NCBI RefSeq assembly: GCF_963931295.1
Contig: NZ_OZ007001.1
Span: 372,001-436,000 of the forward strand
DNA: 64,000 nucleotides
Source of the DNA: an uncultured Mailhella sp.
GTDB taxonomy: Bacteria > Desulfobacterota > Desulfovibrionia > Desulfovibrionales > Desulfovibrionaceae
Reading direction: 5' to 3'
This document shows positions 39,901 to 48,600 of this stretch, piece after piece. The notes under the pieces were generated by a model that did not search any database, was not told the DNA's origin, and was given only the letters and a program-made list of their open reading frames with translations. Each line of letters begins with the position of its first letter. The first letter of the stretch is position 1. Made by a program: the position numbers and the translations under genes.

Positions 39901-40649
39901 ATTCTCCCCTCGAGCACCTGAAGGACGTCAACGTTGAAGCCGAATCCAAGGCCTGCGCCGCCATCATCAAGCGCGCCCCCACCGACGAAGAACTCGTCAT
40001 GTACCTGAACCACCCCGGCGACGCCGTCAAAACCATGCAGTTCGTCAAGAAGTACGGCGATCCCAACCGCCTGCCCCTGCATGTGTGGTTTGAAGGCCTC
40101 AAGCTGGGTCAGGAACTCCAGTTCACCGACTCGAGCGGCAAGCCCCACAAGATGACCATCTTCCGCATCAGTCCCGTCACCGATCACGGAACCGTCACCG
40201 TGCGCTACAGCTTCGACTCCATCCTCATCAGTCACGAAGTCAAAGTCTCCGAAGGCCGCATGACCTCCGCCGACACCACCATGGCCGATGAGAACAACAT
40301 CTACCACGTGGCCGCCCCCTCCAACGGCGACCTCTGGGTGATGTACGTCAAGCCCGGCGATATCGTGAAGGCCGGAGACGAACTGTTCAACATCTCCATC
40401 ATGAAGCAGGAAAAGGCCGTGCTCGCCCCCACCGACGGCATCGTCAAACGCGTGCTCAAAACCGCCGACTACCAGGCCACGCGTAAAATGATCCCCGTGC
40501 GCGAAGGCGAACTCATCGTCGAACTCGGCCCCTGCCCCATCGTCTGCCCCAACCCCGACTGCGGCAAACCCCTCCCCTCCGCCGCCATGCACTACTGCCC
40601 GTGGTGCGGCTGCCCCGTGGAAAAGACCGATAAGGAACCCGGCAGCTAA
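36927..40649 (+). CDS. Pyruvate carboxylase with C-terminal zinc ribbon
   Basis: The 1240-residue biotin enzyme makes oxaloacetate from pyruvate, bicarbonate and ATP. Biotin carboxylase (about 10-480) shows ILVANRGIPARRICRA, KAEGGGGGRGI, and EVNTRLQVEHGI. The carboxyltransferase domain follows (about 540-1030), starting with the metal-site style FTDTTTRDMTQSNTGNRF. The biotinyl domain carries IMKQEKAV (lysine 1160) in place of the usual AMKME, with an inserted stretch near its end. Unusually, about 30 residues beyond the biotinyl domain form a Cys-rich ribbon (C1207-x4-C1212 and C1224-x2-C1227). GPC-type family variants such as oxaloacetate decarboxylase are less likely given the full three-domain length. 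Confidence 0.93.
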   Translation: MSAKTMEQVQAELKGKAILVANRGIPARRICRAIRERFGAVAIMTATDVDKTSPAASAAQELMLLGPNPSAYLDLDLIISKAKARGVVGIHPGWGFASEDDSFPRKCAESGITFIGSTCESMNLLGNKVQARNLATRIGVPVVPGSDGAVDINGARKVIKKIGLPVMLKAEGGGGGRGIFVIRTMQELEDAFVKASTMAEASFGNPRLFVERYLEHVRHIEIQVIADQYGNVFAFDERDCTVQRNHQKLVEITPSPWPGMTQKLRDQLKEYARALIKAVNYYSLATVEFLVTQDGTPYMIEVNTRLQVEHGITESRYGIDLVGAQIAIAFGAELPFNEENTKPQNWAMQVRINCEDPQNNFTPNCGRVVRYESPGGPGIRIDSNLCAGYDFPSNYDSAGALLIAFGRSWERILSIMNRALEEYTISGIKTTLPFYRHILQNEQFRSANFDTNFVANTPELFDYQDLAPEGERLSHLVAEITAKGYNPFVQLGQYRSADTPRLPAFEPVLPHISGADRYAPSPYPHERDQLLEFLRDSKMVHFTDTTTRDMTQSNTGNRFRLAEDALIGPYLDSCNFFSLENGGGAHFHVAMMANMTYPFTEAQAWNQFAPKTLKQLLVRSTNVLGYTPQPRNLMNITGEMICDNYQIIRCFDFLNDMRNMRPIAEVVLSRNDVVFEPALSISVAKGFDIDHYLNVTAATLDMVGSIAGCTQKDASRMIILGLKDMAGICSPSFIADLTLAIRKQWPDLVLHYHRHATDGLFVPAVGAAAKAGVQIVDTGLGASVRTYGQGDVLATVAYMENELGLKTMVNKDMIAQANFVLKQIMPFYDRYCSPYFQGTDYNAVYHCMPGGATSSSQEGAMKQGYIQLLPHMLRFLAAIRKIVRYHDVTPGSQITWNTAFLAVTNAFKRSGEKGVQDLIRVAELAAVTPEDQVDDILREQRLDIYRDCNDAFRNLLLGKFGRLPLGFPEDWVYESAFGSSAYRSALASRTEDSPLEHLKDVNVEAESKACAAIIKRAPTDEELVMYLNHPGDAVKTMQFVKKYGDPNRLPLHVWFEGLKLGQELQFTDSSGKPHKMTIFRISPVTDHGTVTVRYSFDSILISHEVKVSEGRMTSADTTMADENNIYHVAAPSNGDLWVMYVKPGDIVKAGDELFNISIMKQEKAVLAPTDGIVKRVLKTADYQATRKMIPVREGELIVELGPCPIVCPNPDCGKPLPSAAMHYCPWCGCPVEKTDKEPGS

Positions 40650-40665
40650 CCAGAAAACATAAACC

Positions 40666-40701
40666 TAAAAAAGGGCGCCCCAAAAACGGACGCCCTTTTT
40701 T
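40666..40701 (+). terminator. Rho-independent terminator of the birA-pyruvate carboxylase operon
   Basis: AAAAAAGGGCG pairs with CGCCCTTTTTT around CCCCAAAAACGGA, and the T-run completes a strong terminator 17 bp after the stop codon. A repeat element begins right after it. Confidence 0.9.
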
Positions 40702-40703
40702 AG

Positions 40704-41605
40704 TTAAAGGCAGAAAGAGAGAAAAGGCAGAAAAGACAGGAAAGGCAGGAAAGGCATGCGGGGGAAATAATTCCCCCCGCACCCCCCTGTTTCTGCCTCG
40801 CAGCTAACGCTGCTTCGGCAGGACAGGGTGAACGGAAAGATTATGCCCGAAGCTGTGGGCAACGGTGGGAGTGGAGGTCGGAAGGACGTTTCTCAACGCT
40901 GTGGGGCCCCGGGCGACGTCAGGAGTCCGACCGACGGGCATAAGCAGCCGGAATTCACTTCCGGCGTAAAACGCAATGCCCGTCGTGCAAGCCGCGCAGG
41001 CCGTACAGCGTGTCTTGCGCAAACGGGTCTGTGTGCTCTTCGGAACTCTGCAAGGTCAGAAATAATTCCCCCCGCACCCCCCTGTTTCTGCCTCGCAGCT
41101 AACGCTGCTTCGGCAGGACAGGGTGAACGGAAAGATTATGCCCGAAGCTGTGGGCAACGGTGGGAGTGGAGGCCGGAAGGACGTTTCTCAACGCTGTGGG
41201 GCCCCGGGCGACGTCAGGAGTCCGGCCGACGGGCATAAGCAGCCGGAATTCACTTCCGGCGTAAAACGCAATGCCCGTCGTGCAAGCCGCGCAGGCCGTA
41301 CAGCTTGTCTTGCGCAAACGGGTCTGTGTGCTCTTCGGAACTCTGCAAGGTCAGAAATAATTCCCCCCGCGCCCCTCTGATTCTGCCGTGCGGCTGCGCC
41401 GGTTCGGCAGGCGCTGACGGCAAGACAAAGCGCATTGCCGAAGATGGCGGAAGTGCAGAAAGGCGGGGACTGCGGATGCCGGGGTGCTTGGCGGGCGCTG
41501 TTCGGTCTGCGGTCTCAGTGCAGGTGTGCGCTGCTGCGCGCCGACTTCTGTCCGACAAATGTCGGCAGTCGTGTCAAAGGGGGGAATTTCCAGATGTTTG
41601 GAGAG
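40704..41605 (-). repeat. Structured intergenic repeat array (two module A, one module B; reverse orientation)
   Basis: It starts TTAAAGGCAGAAAGAGAGAA just after the pyruvate carboxylase terminator, so here the terminal TAAAGGCAG is not a stop codon. The shared hairpins repeat at about 40767, 41062 and 41357, i.e. 295 bp apart. The first two units are module A with GCAGCTAACGCTGC at the end hairpin. The third is module B, containing CTGCCGTGCGGCTGCGCCGG and the CAGGTG...CGCC block, and fades near 41605. Confidence 0.9.
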
Positions 41606-42022
41606 TAAAAAAATGGCAGGACGACAACGCCTGCATTCGAGACAACAAGGCGCAGGTTATGACGTCTGCCCCGTCGATGGTGCCGTGTTGAATGATCCGC
41701 TTACCCTGCCTGCAAAGTCAAAAGGCTGAATCGAGGGAAGGAACGTTATAGCTGAGAGAGCGGGTGTCCTGCGCTTTTCCGCTGATGGCGTAGGGAGATG
41801 GCGCAGGAAAGGCAGAGGGGAGTGACTACGCGTTGAGTGTCTCTGATGTCGAACGTGAGAAGCCATCGAGGAAGAGATTGCGCAGTGAATTGTTGCAGTG
41901 AATAGGGAAGCTGGAAGGCGTGAGTGTTGCCGTTCTGCATAGATATCACTTGAGCAATAAAGAACAATATCATATTATGAAGCATTCAGCAAAAAATTTT
42001 CCCTTGAACAAAGGAATATGCC
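41606..42022. other. Gene-free, increasingly AT-rich interval
   Basis: No gene is supported. From about 41950 the sequence becomes AT-rich (CAATAAAGAACAATATCATA), probably the promoter area of the nuclease gene and the left edge of a transferred segment. Confidence 0.45.
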
Positions 42023-43228
42023 ATGACCATCCCCATCAAAAAGTTTGAATCCGACGCCGTTATTGTCAACTATTCAAAAAAGAACAATATATTTGATTTT
42101 ATTTCGCTCAATGAGCTCGGCACGTCACAACTGATCGCCTGGCTTCTTGATCCAGAAGAAAGTCACGGTTTAGGCAATGCCTTTCTCAAAGCTTTTGTGG
42201 CGGAGATAAACAACAGCGTCAAACAGCACGAAGAGCTGAACTCAGACCGGCTGACCCTCGGCGACATCGGTTCCGCGACCATTCTTACCGAGCAGACCAT
42301 CAAGCATTACGGGAAAAAGGGAAGACTGGACATTCTTCTTGTCAGCGACAAGGTATGCATTGTCATTGAAAACAAATTCGGCTCCAAGGAACACAACAAT
42401 CAGCTCAGTTTCTATCAAAAATATTTTTCCAACACGCGCAAAAACAAGCTGGAGAAAACGTTCTTCGTCTATCTCGACGTCAATATGAACGTTCCTGAAA
42501 TGGAACACATCGCCCAAAAGGGCTGGATACCGCTCGACTTCTCCTGGATATCCGAATTTATCGTCAATCATAAGAAGGACGTCAAAGAACAGCGGATAAG
42601 ATACATTCTCGAATCATTCCATACCGCCATTGACGACGAAAGCGCCTTCGACGACTGCATGGATCAGCTCTGTCACACGCATGCAGAACTCATCAACGCC
42701 GTGAAGGATCTGCATGAGGACAGCATCACCGATTTTATTGCCGACAAGAAGCACTTCGACATTTCTCTGTATAAAACATACGTCAAACATCAGTGGATAT
42801 TTGAAAGACTTATCAAGAGAATGAAATATATAAAGGAGATAGACCTTTCCCTTGCCGTAAGCAAAAAGTTTAAAACATCCTATTACATACAAAAAGGCTC
42901 GTGCGATTTCACGACTTGGAAAATTGCGGAACGTTCCGAAGAAAATGACACCTACTGGCCGATTTACATTAATATTTCCCTCAATGACGACGACACCTGC
43001 TCCATCAAACTGTATCTTTACATAAGCGACATGAGACAGGATGAAAGTATGTTGACCAGCCTTGAAAGCGCCGCAGGAAAAATAAAAAACAAAGCAGATT
43101 TTTCTTTCACGGAAAGAAATACCTACTGCCTCATGTCGTCCACGGATGTTTCACAGAAACAGCTCCTGAACGCCTTCGGCGAACAGTGGGATGCCCTCTT
43201 GAAAATCCAAAAAATCATCACGCATTGA
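42023..43228 (+). CDS. PD-(D/E)XK nuclease superfamily protein (PDDEXK_4-like)
   Basis: The 401-residue protein has the motif of the restriction-endonuclease-like fold: GRLDILLV (Asp) followed by VIENKFGS (Glu-Asn-Lys, the E-x-K pair) and HNNQLSFYQKYF. IFDFISLNELGTSQLIAWLLDP at the N-terminus is also typical of this PD-(D/E)XK subgroup, which I know from memory as PF14281. AAAGGA lies 8 bases before the ATG. The gene is clearly AT-richer than its neighbours and uses A/T-ending codons, a sign of horizontal gain. It stands alone between two repeat elements. A defence role is plausible, because such solitary nucleases are common in defence islands, but nothing here proves it. Confidence 0.82.
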   Translation: MTIPIKKFESDAVIVNYSKKNNIFDFISLNELGTSQLIAWLLDPEESHGLGNAFLKAFVAEINNSVKQHEELNSDRLTLGDIGSATILTEQTIKHYGKKGRLDILLVSDKVCIVIENKFGSKEHNNQLSFYQKYFSNTRKNKLEKTFFVYLDVNMNVPEMEHIAQKGWIPLDFSWISEFIVNHKKDVKEQRIRYILESFHTAIDDESAFDDCMDQLCHTHAELINAVKDLHEDSITDFIADKKHFDISLYKTYVKHQWIFERLIKRMKYIKEIDLSLAVSKKFKTSYYIQKGSCDFTTWKIAERSEENDTYWPIYINISLNDDDTCSIKLYLYISDMRQDESMLTSLESAAGKIKNKADFSFTERNTYCLMSSTDVSQKQLLNAFGEQWDALLKIQKIITH

Positions 43229-43384
43229 TGCCGCCCGTCCGCGGCGTTGAGCGAAGGATGCAAAGGAAACTCCGTCAAGGCGCTTTTCTGCCCGCAAAAC
43301 AAAAGGCGCGACCTCAAACTTTTCTCTTGAGGCTGCGCCTTCGTTGGTTTCGGGGTTCCCTTGCCTGCCTGATGATCTCGGGAG

Positions 43385-43617
43385 GGCTGCCATGCCCGGA
43401 CTCCTGATGTCGCCCGCGGGCCCCAGAGCGTTGAAAGACGGCCTTCCGGCAGACACTCCCCCCTTCGCCCACAGATCCGAGCACAATCTTTCCGTTCACC
43501 CTGTCCTGCCGGGCGGCGCAGCCGCACGGCAGAAACAGGGGGGTGCGGGGGGAATTATTTCCCCCGCATGCCTTTTCTGCCTTTCCTGCCTTTTCTGCCT
43601 TTCCTCTCTTCCTGGCT
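43385..43617 (+). repeat. Structured intergenic repeat, truncated module A
   Basis: Only the part from the CTCCTGATGTCGCCCG block onward is present, with CTGCCGGGCGGCGCAGCCGC as end hairpin, then the terminal hairpin. The tract ends in CTGGCTTTA; its complement TAAAGCCAG includes the TAA stop codon of the methionine sulfoxide reductase gene. Confidence 0.87.
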
Positions 43618-44556
43618 TTACTTTGCGGGGCGGTCGAAGCGGGGGACGGGGAGGTGGCAGCCGCCGCGGCCGGTGCGTCTGGTGAAGTCCTGATGCCAGG
43701 CTTCGGCCTCGTAGAAGGGGCCGGCGGGTTCGAGTTGGGTGACGACGTCGTAGCCGAGGCGGCGCAGTTCATCGATGAGTTTCTGTGCGGTCTGCTTCTG
43801 GTTTTCATCCAGCCAGAACACGGCGGAGCGGTACTGACTGCCCACGTCCGGGCCCTGGCGGTTGAGCTGGGTGGGATCGTGAATTTCAAAGAAGCGGCGC
43901 ACGATGGCTTCATAGCTGATTTTGGCGGGATCGAAGCGCACGAGCACGGCTTCGGCGTGGCCGGTATCGCCGCGGCAGACATCCTCATAGGACGGCCGGT
44001 CGGTATGCCCGCCCGTGTAGCCGGATCGCACGTCCACCACGCCCGGCAGCTTGCTCATGGCGTCTTCCACGCCCCAGAAACAGCCGCCCGCAAGCACCGC
44101 CACGCTGGTTCCGCGAACCTGCGTGTACAGCGCAAGCCCCAGCTTCTCCTTCTCGCTGCCCGCAGGCGCAAAGCTCATCGACAACGAATTCACGCAGTAA
44201 CGCGTATTCTTTTCCGTCAGACGCTCGCCTTCAAACACGTGTCCCAGATGCGCCCCGCAATGATTGCACACGATCTCCACGCGGCGACCGTCGGCATCGG
44301 GCAGACGACGCACGATGTCGGGCAGCGCGTCGTCAAAGGCGGGCCAGCCGCAGCCGGAATCAAACTTGTCCGACGAACGATACAGCGCTACGCCGCACTG
44401 ACGGCACAAATACGTTCCCGCCGCCGTGTTCTTTTCATATTCACCGGACCACGGCGCTTCCGTGGCCTTGCGGAGAATCACATCCGCTCCCCTGGGCGTG
44501 AGAGGCGGCACGGCGGCATCGCCGCGCGCCACAATACGAAATCCGCTCTCTGTCAT
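43618..44556 (-). CDS. msrAB: Peptide methionine sulfoxide reductase, MsrB-MsrA fusion
   Basis: The 312-residue enzyme repairs oxidised methionine in proteins, reducing R- and S-sulfoxides. MsrB comes first (about 1-145): zinc-binding CRQC and CNHC pairs and catalytic RYCVNSLSM. MsrA follows (about 150-310) with GGCFWGVEDAM and GYTGG. The order B-A differs from the common A-B fusion. The ATG at 44556 (MTESGFRI) has GGGAG upstream. A better Shine-Dalgarno (AAGGAGGG) precedes ATG at 44680, which begins a signal peptide one base out of frame (see the entry upstream). The enzyme may therefore be cytoplasmic or exported depending on frame. Confidence 0.93.
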   Translation of the reverse strand: MTESGFRIVARGDAAVPPLTPRGADVILRKATEAPWSGEYEKNTAAGTYLCRQCGVALYRSSDKFDSGCGWPAFDDALPDIVRRLPDADGRRVEIVCNHCGAHLGHVFEGERLTEKNTRYCVNSLSMSFAPAGSEKEKLGLALYTQVRGTSVAVLAGGCFWGVEDAMSKLPGVVDVRSGYTGGHTDRPSYEDVCRGDTGHAEAVLVRFDPAKISYEAIVRRFFEIHDPTQLNRQGPDVGSQYRSAVFWLDENQKQTAQKLIDELRRLGYDVVTQLEPAGPFYEAEAWHQDFTRRTGRGGCHLPVPRFDRPAK

Positions 44557-44680
44557 GGCAACCGGCTCCCGTAAGGGGTCAAAAGTTGGACGAGTAAACT
44601 TCGCCGCCGCGTCACTCGCAAAAAAAAAACAGCAGCAGCACAAGGAAAAAGGCGCGTCGCGTTCTGACCTTGTCGTACAT
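44557..44680 (-). other. Out-of-frame signal peptide behind a ten-T tract, upstream of msrAB
   Basis: From the ATG at 44680, with AAGGAGGG five bases ahead, the frame reads MYDKVRTRRAFFLVLLLFFF: an N-terminal positive stretch and a hydrophobic core, as in a signal peptide. A run of ten T (44629-44620) lies within the Phe codons; after it this frame stops (CE, then TGA). With nine T the reading would pass into ASDAAAKFTRPTFDP and on into MTESGFRI, i.e. straight into the reductase. The tract is thus placed as an on/off switch, through slippage by DNA or RNA polymerase, or marks a recent frameshift. A sequencing error in the run is possible. Confidence 0.6.
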
Positions 44681-44685
44681 GGCAC

Positions 44686-45194
44686 CCTCCTTATTAAGAA
44701 TCTTTACTGATAAGTAGTCGTACCACGGTAAAAAAGCAAGTGCTTTCTCCTCCACATGTTCAAAAACTCATGCAGAGAAGAAATCAAAGATTTCCACAGT
44801 CCTCCTGCACCGGAATCATAAGGAAACTGCAATCCGCATGCGGCGTTGCGCCGTTCTGCGTGCCTGCTTGTCTCCACCACGACGTAGCAAGCGCCACTGC
44901 CAAACGTGTACCGCTCTCCCCCCCCACGCGCGTTGCTGAGGCGGGGGCGTCGGAATTCCCCCGGCAAGCCCTGCACCGCGCTTCACTGCGGGAGAGGCGT
45001 CGGGACTTTGCTTGCGCGTATCTCCCGCCTGACCGAAAGCTCGGGGAAATGTCGAAAGCCGCCGCGCCCGCTCTCGCCTCGATTTTCACCCTGCCCTGCC
45101 TCGCCCTCGCCGACCTCGCATCAGCGTTCCTGACCGATCCTTTTATTTTCGCGCCTGCCCTCGCCTGCGCCTCAGTTCTGGCAGCCGCTTTCCG
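44686..45194. other. Gene-free interval
   Basis: Frames here stay open by composition on both strands, but none has a convincing start site or recognisable product. Nothing else was found. Confidence 0.4.
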
Positions 45195-45228
45195 ATAAAA
45201 AAAGGCAGCTCGTTGCAGAACTGCCTTA
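45195..45228 (-). terminator. Rho-independent terminator
   Basis: On the minus strand AAGGCAG pairs with CTGCCTT around a loop of about 12 bases, then TTTTTTTATC follows. It lies 9 bp beyond the stop codon of the small frame at 45237-45440, which implies that something ending here is transcribed. Confidence 0.8.
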
Positions 45229-45236
45229 TCGCTCAC

Positions 45237-45440
45237 TCATGAGGGGAAAGCCACCAAAAGAATACTAAGCGCCCCGTAATGATGGGTTACCATCCCTCCG
45301 GGCAGGTCTATGAGAACGTAACCTTTAGAAACGTCATTAGAAAATAATTGAAGGAACAGGTCATAACCCCTCTGCTGGTCAGGTCTATTAAAACGGGGTT
45401 CATCATGAAAAAGAGTAAAGAAATCATGATTCGTCATCAT
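45237..45440 (-). CDS. Possible small protein of unknown function
   Basis: A 67-residue frame starts MMTNHDFFTLFHDEPRFNRP and ends GALSILLVAFPS. It has lower GC than its surroundings, a GGG-type ribosome site just before the first ATG, and a terminator directly behind it. I recognise no family. It follows the large GGDEF/EAL gene on the same strand by 223 bp. A non-coding RNA ending at the same terminator is the alternative. Confidence 0.4.
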   Translation of the reverse strand: MMTNHDFFTLFHDEPRFNRPDQQRGYDLFLQLFSNDVSKGYVLIDLPGGMVTHHYGALSILLVAFPS

Positions 45441-45663
45441 CCCTTTGCAAGGCTGTTCTCTTAGAACCAGGCAGGACCATAACTATTGTGTATCGCACAA
45501 GGGCGAGGCACAAACCCTCTGGTCTGGTCTGCGACATGAGAAAAAATGGAACGATACGAGGCTGTGTTATTCTCCGCCTCTCTTCTCCTTTGCTCTCGCC
45601 TTTTCCATCCTTTTCCCCCTTTGCTCCGTGCTCAGCGCGTCGGAACCGTTGTCGCTTCTGCCG

Positions 45664-48600
45664 TCATGGGGTCACGCCTTCCTGCCCCGGCTGGGGGCGC
45701 AGGTATCTGCGTTCAAAATCCGCCGCCGACATGGGGCGACCGTAGTAGAAGCCCTGTCCGATCACGCAGCCTTCCGCAAGCAGGGCGTCGATCTGCGCCT
45801 GCGTCTCCACGCCTTCGGCAACGCAGGTCATGTTGCGCACCGCGCACAGCCGCACGATGTCGCCCACGAGGGCGCGTCCCACGGCGTTGTGCGACAGGCC
45901 GCTGATGAGACTTCTGTCGAGCTTCACGGTATCGAAGGCCACGTTGGCGAACACCGAAAGATTGGCGTAACGCGTGCCGAAGTCGTCGAGACCGAAGCGC
46001 ACCCCGAACGGACGAAACCCCGCCATGGCGCGTTCGAGCGTGCGGTTTTCCAGATCGCCGGCGTTTTCGGAAACCTCGATTTCGAGCAGGTTCGGCGAAA
46101 TATGCGGATACCGGCTGAACAGCGCCAGCACCGAACCCGGCGCCGAGGCGCTCAGCATGGTGGCGCGCGAAAAGTTCACGGAAAGCGGCAGCACCTTCCA
46201 GCCGCGCACGCGCCAGTTTTCCATGGTGGAGAGCGCCAGATTGAGCACGTGCAGATCCACCTCGCGGATGACGCCCGTGCGTTCCAGGGATTCCATGAAC
46301 AGGGCGGGCGCAATGACGCGGCCCGAACCGTCGAGGCCGCGCACCAAGACTTCCGCGCCCACGAGATCGCCGGTGCGCATGTTCACCTTGGGCTGAAGGT
46401 AGATGGTAAAGCTCTCCAGTCCGGCCGTGCCCGCCACGGCGGGCCCCCGCACGCCGTGCGCGGACTGCCCCTTTCCGTCGGCCGCAGGCTCCAGCTGATT
46501 GCAGAGCATGATGGTGCGCGCCTCCTTGACCAGCTTGTCGCCGGAAAAAAGACCTTCCGACCAGGAATAGCCGAAGCGCAGCTGGCCCGGATATCGCCGC
46601 TGCAGCAGGGACTGCGCTCTCAGCACCCGCGCGAGGAAAACGTTCTGGGTGCTGTTGGCGCACAGGGCCACGAATTCGTCGCTGCGGGTGCGGAACAGCA
46701 GTTCGCGACCGAACACGGCGCTCAGCGTTTCGGCAACGTACAGGATGCGCCACGAATTCCGTTGTCCCACGCGCCGCCGCGGCTGGGACGCCCCGGGAAT
46801 ATCCAGAATGAACGCCCCCAGAGAACTATAGGCGTCGGACGTGAGCAGACACACCTTGTCCATGTAGGCGCGCAGATTCTGCAATCCGGTGAGCGCGTCG
46901 CGCATGCCGGAATCCCGCCCCTGACCGGACACGCGCAGCGACCGTTCCAGATACGGCATGAGCACGGCGAACAGACCGTCGCCTTCCATGCGGGCCCGCG
47001 GATTCTCCACGCAGAGCAGACCGTCGGGCTCGCCGTCTTCCGGCGCGAGGGGGAACACGGCATAGCTCCAGCGGTCGCCCCTGCTGCGCATGTGCAGGGG
47101 CGCGTTCTCGCGCAGGGCGCGCCAGCACATGGGAATCTTGTCGAGAGGCACGTCGGAAAACTGCTTCTTCAGACTGCGGCGGCCGTCGTTCACCCATTCG
47201 TGGGTGGCGCGCACGCTGCGGCCGTCGTCGACGAGGGCGAGGGTATAGACTCTGTCCGCCTGATAGTATTCTCCCAGATTCCGCAGCACCTCCGCCATGA
47301 CGACGTCCGGGGACTCGTCGAGCAGCAGGGCTTCCAGACAGGCTATGGCCGTATTCTTGCCATTGTCGGAGAGGCGGCGCGCCGGTTCGACGTTACGCAC
47401 GTCCTCCTTCGGAAACACGGACTGCGCCGGGCGGGCGGCGACGTCGCTCTCAACGGCGGAAACCGCGTGGTCGGCATGGTCGGTATGGTCGGCCGAGGCA
47501 GCCGCCGACGCAGCCGCAGCGGAAACCAGGGCCGCCATGCCGGGAAGCGGAGCGCCGAGGGCCGCGTTGCCCACGGCCGGAGCGGATGCCGTCGCGCCGG
47601 GGAACGACGCGCCGAGAGGCGAAGTTCCGGAGGCTCCGGGAATCGATGTTCCGTGGGCGGCAGCGGCCGCAGGGGCCGAGGTTCCGGAAGCCGAAGCAGA
47701 CGCGAGAGCCGGTGATCCGAGGGCGCCGTGGGACACGGCGGCAAAAGTTCCGGGAGCAGCATGGGGCGCAGGAGCCGAAGTTCCCGCCCCCGCAGGGAGC
47801 GTTGCATCGGAAGTTCCGGGGGCCGCCGCGCCCGCGGATGCCGACGCCGCATCCGGCGCAGACTCCTCTGCCGGAACGGAAGCCGGAACCTCACCGCCGG
47901 ACGCCGCATCCCGCACGACCGACGCCGAAGCCGCGGATTCCGCGCCCAGCGGCAGCCCGTCCGACCGCTCGGGCTGGAACGGCGACAGATCGTCAATGAA
48001 CACAATCACGTCCGAAGGCTCGTTTTCCCATTCGCCGCACATCTGCTCGGCTCGCCGCACCAGCGCCTCGTAGTCCGTTCCGCAAAGATCGGCGCAGGCC
48101 ACCGCCGCCACAAAACGCGGAATCATGGCCATGCCGCAGTCAAACAGCGCCTGACGCACAAAGGCAAATGCTTCGTCCATGCGCTGCCGCGTCACCACCC
48201 GCGGCGCGGCGTCGGAACGAAACACCGTAAACGCGTCCTCGCCGTGCTCGCCCATCACGCAGTCGGAACCGAGCAGCAACGAAAACGCCATGAAAATAAA
48301 TCGACGACGGCGCGCCGCTTCCGGCCCGGACAGACCAAGCACCCGCACAAACGCCAGCAGATGCAGCGGAAAGCCCCCGGTCTCCAGCACGTTTTCCGCC
48401 AGCCTGCGGGCCATGTCGCGCCCGTAGATGCCGTGCACCGGCAAATCGCTTGAGCTGCGCACCAGCGACGCTTCCCGCGCATGCCGCCGTTCCGTGTCCT
48501 GCAGAAAGCCGAAGGCCTGCACGTCCCCGGAAAGCGGATTCTGCGCCAGATGCGCCGTGTACGACAGCCAGCGCACCATGCCGCCCTCGTCCACGCGACG

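Noticed and set aside
36861..40592. A 1243-codon open frame opposite pyruvate carboxylase
   Set aside because: Antisense shadow of a clear biotin enzyme gene; composition is artefactual.
44784..45236. A 150-codon minus-strand frame between msrAB and the small gene
   Set aside because: It runs through the terminator hairpin at 45195-45228 and has Arg/Ala-rich composition without a motif.
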